64,000 nt of DNA, from NCBI GenBank assembly GCA_030737835.1, contig CM060853.1, positions 8,950,134 to 9,014,133 on the forward strand, read 5' to 3'. Made by a program: the position numbers and the translations under genes. Source of the DNA: Acorus gramineus (taxonomy: Eukaryota; Streptophyta; Magnoliopsida; Acorales; Acoraceae). Positions 49,308-62,850 of the stretch are shown one piece after another; position 1 is the first letter of the stretch, and every line of letters starts with the position of its first letter. The notes beneath the pieces were generated by a model. The model was not told where the DNA came from, ran no database searches, and worked only from the letters and a program-made list of their open reading frames with translations.

Positions 49308-52300
49308 TCAGTTGACAAATTCTATCCCAGTCAAAGGCTCTCCATTGTGAAATTGAATAGCACAGTCGCCGACCACCTGTGCAGACCATCGGATGAATTC
49401 AGGCAATTATGAACTGAATGCAAGGAAGTGATACCCACTTTACAGTTCTTGTGCAGTTTTCTTGATGTTTTACTCAAAAAACGCGTTCACATAATACAGC
49501 AAAGAAAAAGTTTTGTTTTATCAAACAGCAAAGATATATAGGTGTGTAGTTATAATAGTGAGGAACCATCTCCGATTAGTGTATGCATACTCTTGTTAAC
49601 TAATGCTCTGAATTATTGACTAATTTGTGTATTACATACACACTTTTGTTACAAGATGTATTCTCGTTTAGATTGTGTCGTAATAACAACACACATCTTT
49701 TTTTCTTTTTTTTTGATTGGTAAACAACAACACACATCTTGATGAATGATTCATGTATCAAATGAATTATATATATTAAACGCATCAGACTATTTTAAGT
49801 GTGAAACATAATTTAAACCGAAAAGGGAAACAATGCTCAATTAGGCTATGGTCTGTTAGATTTTAATGCTAAACATTGATGATTTTACCTAATTTCATAT
49901 ATTACAACTTGAACTCAGAAGTTTTTCTAAAGTTTTGATATTATAAAAAAAAATTATTGGGAGATCATGGATTTGAGTGATTTTGTGTGTCACAATAAAC
50001 TTTCTAATTTTGTAATTTATATCTTCTCGACCAAATTGCTAATTTTTGTACCTGTCGATTTATTCCCAAATTCTAAACTGGTTGCCATGAGGGCATTACA
50101 CCATCATCAAAGTCATTAAATCTTTCACCCAGAATTGGGATATGAATAGATCAAAATACGTTTGTCCTGCTTAAATGTCATCCTTTAACCTTAGACCAAG
50201 CTCCTTGAAAAAGTGCATTTATTTTTCAATAAAACCTAAACCAAGAATTCCAAAAGGGAGGAGTCTTTGGCAGTGATGTGGAGAAAGGTAGATTTAAAAG
50301 AACTTCGATTGGTTTAGTAAGAAAAACCAATGGAAGATATGCACCTAATGGGGACAATTATCAGAACACGAATCATATAACTAGCCCATAACTTTGGACT
50401 TAAGAGTCAACAACCATGATGATTATTATGATTCACCAAGCAATTTCCCTTTCAGCAGAAGTTTATGAACTTCATCTCTACTCTTTTTTTTTATGGCCTC
50501 TGTGTTTTCTGTTCACTAAGCGGGGAACAAAAAAGAAAAGACTGGTCTATTATCTGCAATTTTGTTTAATGTGCCTTTACAATTTAATCCAACACATGCT
50601 AGGCACTAGCTATTCAGTTACCACCACCATATGTGATATTTCTTTTCCTCATTAATAAAAGTATAATTCTATTGAACTTACTAACGATGTGGTACTTTCT
50701 GAGACATGATATAGAAATATCTACAATCACTTTGAAAGACCAAAATAACGGAAAAAAAATCCTTGCAGATAAGATAAACAACACTAGCAAGATGTTGATT
50801 GGTGAATACCTTAGCCATTGTTCTATATGAATATTCAGTGACGCCAGCAAGATGAGGGGTGATCAAAACATTTGGAAACTTCAAAATGGGATCATCTGGA
50901 TCAAATGGTTCAGTCCAAGCAACGTCAATTCCCAAGCCCCCCAAATGACCCGATTCTATGGAATCAGCAACGGCTCTGTAGTCTAAAAGGCCTCCTCGGG
51001 CAATATTTACCAGAAAGGACCCCTAGCAATGAAAAAAACATGCCAAAATGAGTGAGACTTTACTTAATTTATATATTACAATAGTCAGACATAGATGTAC
51101 AGGAATGAGCAACTGCACCTTTATTTCAAATTGTATGGTGAAGAGGGAAGATATTTTTTAGTAGGTAAGTTTTTTTTCCTAGTTAGATATTTTTCTATCT
51201 GCAGGAGTACGACTCAAACCCAGAATACAGTGAATAGGATACCTCAACCAACCTGTTGAGAACTGATTTGATCTGGATGGAAGATCTTGGGTTCAGGCAA
51301 ACTACAATCCCTCTCATTTGTCTTGGATGGGAATTCGGATGTGAGACTGTTTGAGCAATTTTTCCTTTAAAAAAATGATTTTATCTAGAAGTTGGTGCTG
51401 ACAAAAAAATGCCTACCTTGCCAATCGGTCTTTGAATCTATAATGAACACTTGTAAATAGATAATAAACAATATGCACGGACCATTGCATGTATAGAATG
51501 TTGTTTGAAGTTGTTTCAGAATGAGTGGAAACAATAAGCTATTCATATCTCATAAACAGGCATGGCACAAGAGCTACTCATTAACTCCAATTTATTCAAG
51601 TATAAAAAAGGAAAAAAAAAACCAATCTGAGAACGAATGATACGAGATGCTCAATAACATAAGTTTCTTAAAGAGATCAGTATTTCTAAAAGAAAAGAGA
51701 GAGAAAAAAAAGTAGGAATTTGTGGCCTCAGTTAAAACAGCACAAACCTTTTTCATTGAAGAGATGAACTTTTTGTCCACTATGCCAACCTGAAAGTTGT
51801 ATCAAGAAGAAATCCGATTCAAGAGTAAGATATGAATAGGAAGATATGGAAGTATTTAAAAGCAGAATACATAGGACATGAAATTGACCGTGTCATGGTT
51901 CAAGGCCAAGCAAGTAACAACTATATCAGCCTCCCGGGCAAAATCGTAAATGTCATCAGGTCCACCTCTCTTGTCAACCAGCTCATCACTTTCATGACTT
52001 TGAATACTTGAGCCCTGAGAACCATCGGTAGAATCTAATACATAATGAATTAGACATCTATTGTTGCAATTGATAGCGTAACTCAAATAGACATTTCTCT
52101 TGTACCATTTGTCTGCTCCAAATCCAATGCCCAACGCCGTTTGGTTGCAAGAATCCGTACACCAAATGGTTTTAAGCGTTTTGCAAGATCAAGTCCAATA
52201 TTTCCAAATCCCAGAATAAAGACCTGGGAAAAAGCCAAAAAGATTGCAGGTTAAATAAACATGATATTATGAGCATGTACATATGTGTGTACACACACAA

Positions 52301-55300
52301 AAACATGAGCCCTCCAAGAGAGCGTGAGAAGTTCAAACATAAAGATATACACAGGAAGATATTTAAAAAAATAAAAAAACTTGTGCCAAAGCATGTATGA
52401 AAACAAAGCTATAATCACAAACACAAAGTGAAATAGTGATAAATTTACTGCAGGGGTAGCAATTGATCGTGACTGTAAACAATAAAAAAAAGTTTGCCTA
52501 AGTGGATTTCTCAATGATCACAACAGTTAAATGAAAGATAGAATAACCTGAGCAAAGGAATCACATTTTCTGTGACGTGCACTATTTCCCATAATGATGT
52601 TGAATCTTGGACATTTTTTTAGTATACAGTTGCTTATACATAGAACTATTGGTATATAATCTGTAGATACGTGCAAGAACATGTTTCTGCAAATATGTAG
52701 ATACACATAACAAGTGGATAAGTAGAGGCCAAGAAGCTCAACTTAAAATACTTGGGCAGAAGTGAGAAAAATTGCCAAGGGAAAGTCGTTTAAGATGGCT
52801 TGGACATGTGATGCAAACTAATGGATGCATCAATTGAGTGATATGTCGTTATTGAAGGGGAATCCATGGACAAGGGGTAGGATAAAACAAACTTGATGGT
52901 GACAATAAGGGCGTGTTGGTTGTACATATTTCGCAGGTGTGCCTCTCGATAGAGTTTACTGATGAAAAAGGATTCAGATAGCCAATCCCAAATTTTTGGG
53001 ATTAATGATTTATTGTTGCTGTATAAATGAAAGAATAAAAAAGTAATAATCCGATACAAGATGGAAGATATACAAGAAAGAACAATCATAAATGAACATA
53101 CAGTTTTTCCAAGGAGAGTTTCTCCAATAGGATCTCCTAACCTCCTCTGCTTTACCGCAAGGTCCATCTCTTTCTGCAACACCAAATAATGCCTCTTTTT
53201 TAAAAAAAATGGCACACAGACTGAAGAGAAAGAGAAGATAATGAAGCAGCCACAACATAGTTTTAATAAGGGAAATTTTACATGCAGAAGTTATAGAAAT
53301 GGTTGACACAAAATTGTTCTTTAGTTCAGTCATTGCCAGTTCCAAGTCCAGGTAAACAGAAATCATCACTTATGTGGTTCTCCCAGACTGGTAAGATGGC
53401 CTCAATAACAAAACATGACACCCGCATATGAACCTTTATATTGATGGAAACATACTTGTCTACGGAGAAGGCCCATCATTAAATATATCGCCATTTCTGC
53501 ACATGATGTGGAATTTCCAGTAACATCTCCAGGAATTTTTGCAACTCTTATCCCGTGATTTGTTGCAGCATCAATGTCAACTCCTACAAAGGAGGAAATG
53601 AAATGTTATGATCATGAAGAAATATGGATAGGATAAATCTTATTAGCAAAAATCAAGTGTGGTAAATGCACACAATCAGGAATACTACAAGTGACAGCCC
53701 CATTGAAGAAAATGTGAAGCTACGAATAGCTTCAATATGGGTTCATTTAGTTGGCTTTAACTTCTAGCCATCAGAATTCCAAAATACTTGTGTCTTTCAC
53801 TCCTACACACGATAAGGAGAGATGAAATTGATGTGCCTTTCTTTTTGTGGCATGCCACATGTTGGAACTAACGGGAATCTTAGAAATTCCTCTTTCAAGT
53901 CAACGTTAGGTCAAGCAACTTACACGAAAGTCCCACTTCCTAGGCTCACTAACTTTTGAATAGGGTCAACACTGATCTTAGATGGGTTAGATGAAACCTT
54001 AGGCGAACTCTTAAAATGGGTCCTTATATTCACAAACAGAGTTTTTTGATAAGTACCACAAATATATTTTTGATAAGAGCCTAGCCCACCTGGTCACATT
54101 GCATTTTACAAAACATAGTAAATAGAAAAAGGAATATTGAAATAAATATAAAAATTGACTAACCTTCCAACCCAACGCCAAATTGCATTATAAGCTTCAT
54201 CTGATTTGCATGGGAAATAACTTTTGAATCCATGCGGAAATTCTTTACCACACAAATATGGTATTTGCTTATTACATCCGGAACATCATTGAGGGGTATA
54301 TCATCCACCTGCATGGATCAGTTGCTCAATCGAACAAATTAAAATAATGCACATGGTAGATGCTCCAAGCAGGTGTAAATAAGTAAAACATACACCAACT
54401 ATAAAGCAGTACTTTTTAAGGAAGACAAACACTAGATAAGAGATAGGTAACATATAAAAACCAGCTAAACATGCCTGGATTGAGCCTTAACATTAAAAAA
54501 AAGAAGGAAAGAATGATTGCTTATACAAGATGACCGGCATTAGTCAGACATTCAAGCCATAATCACCCAAAAACTGATATGAGTGATATTTGACTAGTTC
54601 TAATTGCATCAAACATCACACACAACATTAAAGTTCAAACAGTAGTTCCCAAACGGATATTCAAATTAAATGGCATAAGTAGCTATTCCAATAAAGCAGA
54701 TATTTTTTTTTTGGAAGAAAAAGCAGAGATCTTGAAATCATCCATTTAGCTGCTAAAACAAATAAATAGTATTAGTCAAACATTCAAAAAAAATAATAAT
54801 CATAGATACACGTCTCACATCCGACCATTTCTAATTGTATCCAACATCACATACAAACATGAAGATGAAACCGATCATCCCTACCCAAAAAAATTTCAAG
54901 TTAAAAGCTGACATCCTCTTCTTAATAGAAGAATGTCTACCTAATCAAAGTTGCTATAATTGTTCGTTCAGTTGGTATCCCTTTGCTTTTCGAGGACAAT
55001 CTCAATGAGCAGCAGACCAATTCAAAATCAGGAATGACATGAATAATACTCATCTACCAATAATTATTTGGAGAAATACATCATATAAAAAAGAAGGTTT
55101 CATTTTCCTGCTTTTACTTGGTGGACCATTACCCCGATATGAACAAATAAAAGGATTGGAGACAATTCAATATTTCATCTAATAATTTGATAACTAAATA
55201 AAATGGAACGATAAATTAAGATGCTTTACAAGAATTCACAGTTGTAGTTCAACAACAGTAACAGAGTGCATATTTGAGATGCATAAAAGATAATGCAAGG

Positions 55301-55424
55301 TATGAAGAAGTACCTGAATAAATGGATAACTTTGAAGGTATTCTCTGGTGTAATTCTGAGAAGTAGACCAATGAGGCCCGCAGAAGAGCACACGGGTCAA
55401 GTTAGTGTTACCATTCTCACCCAT
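49308..55424 (-). CDS. D-isomer-specific 2-hydroxyacid dehydrogenase, copy B
   Basis: Nine coding exons in frame: 55314-55424, 54164-54308, 53456-53583, 53102-53173, 52106-52223, 51889-52034, 51748-51789, 50810-51022, 49308-49376; 347 aa, same exon sizes as copy A. Starts MGENGNTNLTRVLFCG. Rossmann GFGNIG at 157-162; Arg263 (NIARGG), Glu292 (WTEPFDP) and His311 (ITPHLAG) are all present. It keeps EYSYRTMAK near the end, as the family does, so it looks the more conservative of the pair. Substitutions relative to A are scattered (for example IGETLLGK against VGETLVGK) and no frame is broken. The coding exon 1 extends to 55448 as leader; a 5'-UTR intron (55449-57017) precedes it. Substrate unknown. 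Confidence 0.92.
52735..53035 (+). mobile_element. RTE-type LINE 3' remnant, copy B intron 4
   Basis: SRLRWLGHVMQTNG is readable on the plus strand, followed by a decayed terminal part and AATCCCAAATTTTTGGGATT. It is better preserved than its duplicate at 37540. Confidence 0.7.
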
Positions 55425-55475
55425 TTCAGCAAACTTGTTTTGAGTAATCTGCACTAGACGTACTCAAAAGATTAA

Positions 55476-55750
55476 CAGTGTTGTTACACGGTTTTTTCTC
55501 CTGCCCCATTTCTAGTCTCATATGTGTCGATAGAAAATCACTGAAATATATACTTACATTAACAAGGTATATGCACTGATAGAAATTTTTCACATTTTTT
55601 ATAAATGTAACTATGCAATTCATTGAATCATATGCTTTATTTTTTATAAAAACATGTACCTTATTAAATGATGTATACTATTTTTAAAAAATTCAAAACA
55701 TGTGTATACTGGAATTGAGACTGGAAATGGGATTGTACGTAACATCATCC
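55476..55750. mobile_element. MULE-type MITE in 5'-UTR intron of copy B
   Basis: 275 bp with ends CAGTGTTGTTAC / reverse GGATGATGTTAC and a perfect 9-bp duplication AAAGATTAA (55467-55475, 55751-55759). Copy A has the empty site just past 39940. Same family as 22214-22769. Confidence 0.85.
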
Positions 55751-55774
55751 AAAGATTAAACTTTGGGCTGCAAG

Positions 55775-55880
55775 CCTGCAGCTTTGGGTCGGGTTAGAGC
55801 GTTATCCAAACCCAACCCGAAAGGCTCAAACCGTATCCAGCCCGACCTTCAACCCGCGGGTTCAGGTTTTATTTGGGCTT
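55775..55880. mobile_element. GGGTC/AACCC-rich element fragment
   Basis: TTGGGTCGGGTTAGAG, CCAACCCGAAAGG and CAACCCGCGGGTTCAGG resemble the termini of the hAT-type GGGTC family, but ends and target duplication are not clear. Confidence 0.4.
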
Positions 55881-57017
55881 GGGTTGGACACATGGTTCAT
55901 ACCTTTATTTTACCCATAACAATGAATTTCATGTATATCATGAGTATATGACAAACACAGAACAAATCAACAATACACAGAGGCCAAATCTAAATAGATA
56001 CATCATTTTCTTTTGATGACTATACACCAACATATACACAAATTAAACACAAACCAAAGAAGAAAAGAAGCTGGAAACTCCATGCAGATGCGGCGCTCGC
56101 AAAAGAAGATGGTGTGATGTGGTGTTTGCTCTTTTGAATGCTTCTACAAGTAGGGTTTTCATATGTGAAGAACTTATAAAATTTAATTCTTACAAAACAG
56201 GAGTTTGATTTGGGGGAGAGACATTAGAAGTGAAAAACAAGTCGGCGGCACATATGAAAAAAATGTAGAGAAAAGAAAGAATCTGGTCAGATTCAGGTTT
56301 ACTTTTGAATGAATGGTTGGGATTTCTTGAACCCCACCAAATCAATGGTTTAAATCATATGGTGTGTTGTAATAGCATCTGTGAAATAGATTTTATTGTC
56401 ATCTTGTGAAATAGATTTTTTACTAATAAATGGATGCTCGAATAGTACGGTAGGTCTCAATCACTGAATTTTTTTTAACTTTCTTCGAAAACTGTTTTTA
56501 CATGTATGTTAATTCTAAATTCAATTTTATTAACATTATCATATATTCTGTACAAATAAAAATTGGAATAATTTTTTTTACAATATTGGATGAAGATTTA
56601 ATTACACACTCAAAATTTCACACAATAGCAACACAAATGATGATAAAAGAAAGAAAGAAATCTGCACAAATGCAGAACAGTCGAATCCATGAAAAACCAA
56701 GACTTCAAACAAGAATTCAAAACTGACCCATTATAGCAAACATTCACAAGATCCAAACTTTCCATCAAAAATTCAATTTTGGAGACAAACCGAGAACTTC
56801 AGATCCCAAATAACAAAAACCCAACAAATTCAAATTCAGAAAACATTACGATTTACGACAATCCAACACCGACCCATTATAACTAACACTCACAGAATCC
56901 AAAATTCCATCAAAAAAATTCAGTTTTGAAGACAAACCGAGAACTACAACACATCATAAGCCATGAAGAACCGCAGACGAAACAAATCCCAAAAGTCACA
57001 CAACATGTTGAGCTCAC

Positions 57018-57120
57018 CAGTGAAGAAGAAATTCAGTCTTTGTTGCACAGGAAGTGTTGGAGATTTGGTGGGTCGGGGACCTTCAGAATTCAGATTATTG
57101 AGATCAAAAGGGATTGAAGA
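57018..57120 (-). other. 5'-UTR leader exon of copy B
   Basis: The donor TG/GTGAGC at 57017 is conserved with copy A (42342). The exon covers CTTCTTCACTG and upstream leader. The transcription start is not determined. Confidence 0.5.
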
Positions 57121-57212
57121 AATCTCAGCCGTCCGTATCAAAAGTGAGAGATAAATAAATAATAAAAAGAGAAGGGTTTTCTTTACGTGTACCATTCAAA
57201 ATCTTATACTGC

Positions 57213-57503
57213 GGCCCCATTTGGCAGCCCTTTTGGACTGTTTTTTATTTTGAGTTGATTAAAAAGTACAGAACTGATCTTTGATTTGATAGATAATTTG
57301 ATAATGAGTTCATGTATTCTTTAATAGGATTAATCTGAAGTAATTTTAATTACAGGGTTTGATTGGAATCCATATGATATTTTATATCAGTTTATTTCGA
57401 CATAGTTTATCCCTGGGTATTCCTTGCATTCAAATAATAAAAAATACATATTCTGCTTTATTCACACTTATTCACTAAGCTATTCCACATCCAAACGGGG
57501 GCT
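57213..57503. mobile_element. MITE with GGCCCC..TTTGG ends
   Basis: The ends GGCCCCATTTGGCAG and GCCCCCGTTTGGATG face each other. The interior matches the tandem unit of the 18385-19275 element (TCAGTTTATTTCGACATAG, CCCTGGGTATTCCTTGCAT). Confidence 0.6.
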
Positions 57504-57557
57504 TTAAGGTTTTAGGTTGGGCTTCAAGGTGTTGGGTGGCATTTAAAAAGTTTTAGT

Positions 57558-58109
57558 TATGTCAACGGGTCGGGTCGGGGTGGACCAGAACCCGACCTGT
57601 TTGATTGTCGGGTCCTTTGGATCGGGTCCTTTGGGTCATGTCGACCCATTAACAAGTCCAGGTCAGACAAAGAGAGGTTGAAGAACTTTTCAAGAGCCTA
57701 CAATGGTTTCATTTTTTCTTTTTTTTAATAGATTCTAGTGTTATAAATAATTTTTCACTATTTTGATTTTTAAATGTTTTTATGAGGGAATATTTGGAAT
57801 ATTATTTGGATTATTATACCTTTACGTGAAGTCAAAAAGTTATAAAAATATTTCAAATTTTTAAAATTTTCAATGATTAGTTATAAGTGTTTGGTTAAAT
57901 CATGAATGTTAGGTTGGATCATAAATAAAAAAAATCATATAATATTTGGGTTGGGCCAATCGGGTCCAACGGGTCCATAGGATCGGGTCGGGGTGGACCC
58001 AAACCTGACCTGTTTTGAATGTTGGGTCCTTCGAGTCGGGTATTTATGTCTTTTATCGGATCGGGTTCGGGTCAAGTCCAGGTAGACCCGCGATCCGTTG
58101 ACAGGCCTA
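57558..58109. mobile_element. hAT-type GGGTC-rich element, second copy
   Basis: GTCAACGGGTCGGG at the left and its inverse with ACAGGCCTA at the right, flanked by an 8-bp near-perfect duplication GTTYTAGT (57550-57557, 58110-58117). The left tip is a few bases short. 552 bp, non-coding. Confidence 0.75.
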
Positions 58110-58119
58110 GTTCTAGTTG

Positions 58120-60002
58120 ATATATATAGGCGTATGTTATGTTGACCTTGTATACATGGTGGGTGTATTTGTGGAGTTTTTTTCAATTCTATATAACCAG
58201 TAACAATATTCACTGTTTGTGTTTGTTATTGATAGGGACCGGGTTATTTCCGTAAATTTACATGTGAGCTTCATTGAACACAGTGATTCGCAACCATTTC
58301 AAATATAAAAAAACAACCACTTTTGTTATCAGTAACAAATGTGATTCTTGAATTAAACAAAAAACAGCCCATAAACTGATAAAAGTACATGGTCAAAAAG
58401 TACATGAAAAAACAGTTTTATATCCAAAGCTATTTTTCAATATGTGTTTTTAAACGGGCCCATATTGTAAATTGATTTTGTTACCTTGTTAGAGTCTTAG
58501 ATTACATATTAGTTTATTATTATATTAATTTGTTAGTGTGTTATAAATGGAACATGTACTATTATATAAATGGCTTTTGATACTCATATTTTAAACCCAT
58601 ATTTTAAGGGCCCGTTTGGAAACAAATTTAGACAGCTTATGAGTCAAAAGCTGCAGACAGATTTTATGTAAAAAAATGTCTAAAATCAAGAAGTTGTGGA
58701 GAGACAGTTTTTTATAAATACCAGTTTTGCTTTTGTCTAAATTCAAATTTACAATCGTATAACTAAACTCTCGCCTAAATCGAAGAACCTCTTTTAAAAG
58801 CTGAAGACAGATTTATGTAAAAAAGTGTCTAAAACCTGAATCTTTCGGAAGTTATGGAGAGACCGTTTACTACAAAATCAGTTTTAGATCCAGTATTTAC
58901 ATAAAATCAGTTTTGCAATCGTGTAACTAAAGTCAGCCTAAAAATCAGATAACCCCGGTATATCAGAGTTGCATCAAGTTGTTGTTTGAAGATCGCCATA
59001 TGTAACATCATCATCAAGTTGTTTGAAGGGATTCATTGAAGGTCAAAGCGGTTTTCCTGATCTTCATTTTTAGAACATGGAATAAAGCAGAATAAATCAT
59101 TTTTAGATGTGTTGTATAACTTAGGATAACTTATGTTAGAATAAATTAATATAAAATAAGATATACATTTCAACCAATCTTTAAAATTAAAGCTATTACT
59201 TGTTATTCTATTAAAAGAATATATGTGTCCAATCAACTGCTATCACATTTCATAAATCACTTATTAAATCAACTATCATCATTTTTCATCTTTTATAAAT
59301 TTTTAGTCACATTTTATTCACATTCTATTCAAACAAGAGAAAATTTATTATTTCGTTTCCTAACAAAAATAATTCAAAGCACAACCAAATACAAAATCAT
59401 TTATTTCAATTTTATATCTACTTATGTTAGTATAACTATATACTAAAAAATAAGTCTTATTCTGTATACCACCATCATCAAATTAATCTGGTTACAATGG
59501 AGTGTAAATTGTGCCAAAATAGCATATACTCCACCAGTGCGGTATTTTCCATTTTGAGAACTGATTTAATTCAAAAAACAATTTTTTTTTTAGCTCGCCT
59601 CGAATTTTATATTAAAAAAAGTGCAAAATCAACTAAAATAAAATAATTTTAGAAAAACAAATTCTATTGTATTTTTGCCATCGTTGGCTTCTAACACATA
59701 CAAATCAATATATACCAAGTTCAAAAAATAAAAAATAAAAAAAAAACCAACTGTTAGGGAAAAATTGTTAAGTGTAATAAATAAAGGAATAAATAATATT
59801 TGGAATCAATAGTTCATTCTGTATATTAAACATGGACATGATAATACAATATGTGGAAAAATTGTTTGTCACACACAGTCCCTGGCTCTGATAAATAACA
59901 CTTGAATCAGTACAAAATTCTGCAAAACCTCATGTAGTAGAAGACTAGCTTAATATAACAACCTAAACAAAAACTTTTGTTTCTATGAGGGGCAACAGGA
60001 CT
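58120..60002. other. intergenic DNA between copy B and KTI12
   Basis: No gene is supported. Around 58610-58945 an imperfect duplicate of GACAGATTTTATGTAAAAAA-type sequence suggests a decayed MITE with CCCGTTTGG ends. Near 59060-59460 are fragments of the long-TIR family. The KTI12 3' UTR lies just left of 60003. Confidence 0.6.
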
Positions 60003-62850
60003 TCAAGCAGTTCCAATTTCTCTGTTCAAGTAGTCTACAAACATCCGCTTCGCGCTATCTGCATCGGAAGGCGGAGGCCGTCCACTCAAGCTGGTTTGCC
60101 CGGTCAATTTTATGAATGTACGCCGGAGACTCCGGAGCTCCGGCAGCCCAACCGATCTCTGGATGTTTATGTGATCACTTGTCAAGGTTACAAATGTTAT
60201 GAACCTTTGTAGTTTGATATTCATACATAAGGTTTATATAATTCACAAATATAACTGTAAAGGATATTGTTGGCAAATGTTGGCCGAGGGAAATTTTGTT
60301 CATTGTCGATCCAAGTCCTTGAGATTGTGCAGCTATAACAGCATTTATCACTTCCTGCATGTTTACGTTAAAAAAAAAATCTTTAATGTGGTCATTCTTG
60401 CAAACGCCATCTCAGCTAACGCAATATATAAAATCACTAGTGGCATGTTTGGATGGAGAATAAGGGGTTGAATAACCGGGGATAAGATGGAATAAGGGGT
60501 TTAAGGCTGTTTGGATAGCTGGAATAAATGAGAATCTATATGCCAGAATAAACCGGTACAAAGTGATATATGAGTTCCAACTAATCCCTGACATTAAGTT
60601 ATTCCAGATTATTCAACCCAAAAGAATAAATGTGAGTCCACTATCAAATTAAGTGTCATCATTTTTTTATCTTTTATAAATCCTTATCCACACCTTATTC
60701 ACATTTTATCCAAAACAACAAATACTTTATTATTACGTTTCCTAACAATCAAAATACAACCAAACACAAAATCACTTTATTATTTTTTATACTAAAATAG
60801 TCATAAATCTCATACTAACTTAGTTCTCTATCCAAACCAGGGATAAGAGAGTAAATACTATATTATCACATTATAAATTCTATTACGAGCAACATAAAAA
60901 TGTATGCGTTCAATTCATTCGAATATGTACTTCACTTTTTATGAAAGTGTGTGTGTATGTATATACACATATATATGCTTAAAAAAAATTCAAAACATGT
61001 TTGCAAAAAGTGAATGCAGGAATGACTGAGTGTAACATTTTCCATATTTATTACCTGTGTTCCTTGGTCCATCTCATATAGAGAATTGGCCTCTGACGTG
61101 CGTACCTGCAGATTCAAATATCAATATTATTATCGTTTCATGCATGCTAACTTCCTAGCAAGGTAGACGACTCGAATCCATCAAGCTTTCAATCAAATTA
61201 ATCATTAGTTAACATTTATTTTGCAGTTTTATAAAATATACAATGAAACATGAGAGCTGAATCATAATCGTGTTTTATGCCGCAAAACATGTCATCAGCT
61301 ATGGTTAGACAAATGCAACTCATTCTCTGTACTGGTATTTGTGATCATCCACTGATCTGAATTTTAGTTACATGAAGCTTTTGTACTTACACTCTGAGTT
61401 GCTATTGTTGGCTGGAGGACTCGAACATCTCTGGTTTTCGAATCAACTTTTTTTGTCAAGTAAATTACAGCCTCAGAAATAGCTTCAGATGATTGCTTTA
61501 TTTCATCTGAAAGGAGGAAAAAAGAATGGTTATTAGCATTACTTTGGGGGTGCTCCTTATACATTTAGCCAATCAAATGGGTGTAGAAAGAAAATGCCTA
61601 TTGAATAGATCCTAGATGAAAAGCATAAAATTTCCCTTTTTGGCAAGAGTTACCTCTTGATGGCCATAACTCAAAAAGTGGAGAATCCCAGCGGCTGCGC
61701 CTGTCTGGTTTCTCAAATCTTCTCACTAAATCTTCAAAACTGTTTATGAAAAGCGTCAGTTGATACTAGATCCTTTCTCTAGAGTCGATTGATCCCAACT
61801 AGTGGAGAGGTTCCAGTTTGGAAAGTGCATAAACAAAGACCTTTAACATCACCATATAATATGTATATGTGGGGAGTTTGCACAAATCAAACACAGACCT
61901 GTATATAACTGAGATTTACTGAGCACAATGGGGGGGAAGGACCCCAAACCCTATCTTCCATCCATTGAATTCTTCTTAGCAGGGCGGATTAGGGCAGCAC
62001 ATGTCATTCACACGCATCTCCTTTAAGTCTAAAACATGTTTCTTAGGACTGCATTAACTAAATGATTCTTACTTGTAGGCTAGTTAGTAGTAGAAAGGGC
62101 AGTGTAAATGATATGGGCTACATATGCGCAATCATAACTTCCAAAAGTTGGGATTCATTTTCTTCTTCAGCTATTGCTACAGAGCAAGGATCATTGTAGA
62201 GGAAAAGGAGAAAAGTTGTATTTCGAGGATTCTTCCAAACTAGTATTGCTTAAGGCTGTTTCAAGATATCATATAAGTCAGATCATCCACCATTTTCTTG
62301 TTTTTAACATACTCATGCTTATCAAAATCAATTCTCTTCATCTACTTTCTATATTTCGTGCCACATACAAACACCCAGAAGGGGAATACAAAATCATTTG
62401 AAGTGTATGGTAGTAAAGTAAATGAAGCTCCTGTGATGATAAAAAAAAATATCCTTGGTTATCTTCATATATGCTAACATTTGATACCCAGATGTCAAAG
62501 AAGAATTAAAAAATTGAAATGAAAGCAACGTAAAAGAAAACTATACTCACATATTTTCATCATATGAAGACTCTCCATTATCCCGCCGTTTTGTGTTCCA
62601 TTTCCTACAATGGTTTTCTTCCGTGTCACAATGCAGCTGAAACATTGAATAACATGGAAATGCATTGGCATTGATACAAATATTACATCCACTGCTTTAT
62701 GAACATAGTTTACTACAGTAAACATGAAAGTATATTAAGTTTTATGAAGTCTTCTAATGTTTAACTAAACAGAATTAAAAAATAGAAGCTCACCACACAA
62801 TATCTAATTCCAGCAGCTCTAGCTAGACACCATAATTCATATCTGTAGCC
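60003..62850 (-). CDS. DRL1: KTI12/DRL1-type Elongator-associated protein, C-terminal part
   Basis: Seven coding exons in frame: 62794-62850, 62551-62636, 61654-61739, 61391-61506, 61055-61105, 60256-60354, 60003-60158; the last 216 residues. KTI12 regulates the Elongator complex (tRNA wobble-uridine modification); the Arabidopsis homologue DRL1/ELO4 affects leaf development. Diagnostic blocks: GYRYELWCLARAAGIRYC, FEDLVRRFEKPDRRSRWDSP, VDSKTRDVRVLQPTIATQ, SEANSLYEMDQ, VGLPELRSLRRTFIKL, and the end DADSAKRMFVDYLNREIG. About 85 N-terminal residues, including the P-loop, are missing and should lie past 64000. The donor at 60255 is GTTATA, weaker than the others but required by phase. A LINE fragment sits in the intron upstream of the 62794 exon, and a MITE (60443-60845) in the intron between 60354 and 61055. 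Confidence 0.93.
60443..60845. mobile_element. long-TIR-family MITE in a KTI12 intron
   Basis: Ends CATGTTTGGATGGAGAA and TTCTCTATCCAAACCAGG face each other. The interior shares AAACCGGTACAAAGTG-like and TTACGTTTCCTAAC sequence with the 18385-19275 element, in the opposite orientation. Confidence 0.65.

Larger units (their letters stand above)
45590..57120. repeat. tandem segmental duplication, copy B
   Basis: It matches 32750-42390 in order and orientation. Longer than copy A because of B-only insertions: about 45640-47027, 47380-48201, about 53724-53976 (either gain in B or loss in A), 55476-55750 and GGGTC-rich DNA near 55775-55880. Confidence 0.85.

Noticed and set aside
32750-57120. Assembly artefact as the cause of the duplicate dehydrogenase
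   Set aside because: The copies differ by many substitutions and by distinct, well-formed insertions with their own target duplications, which collapsed or mis-joined haplotypes would not easily give; a read-depth check remains worthwhile.
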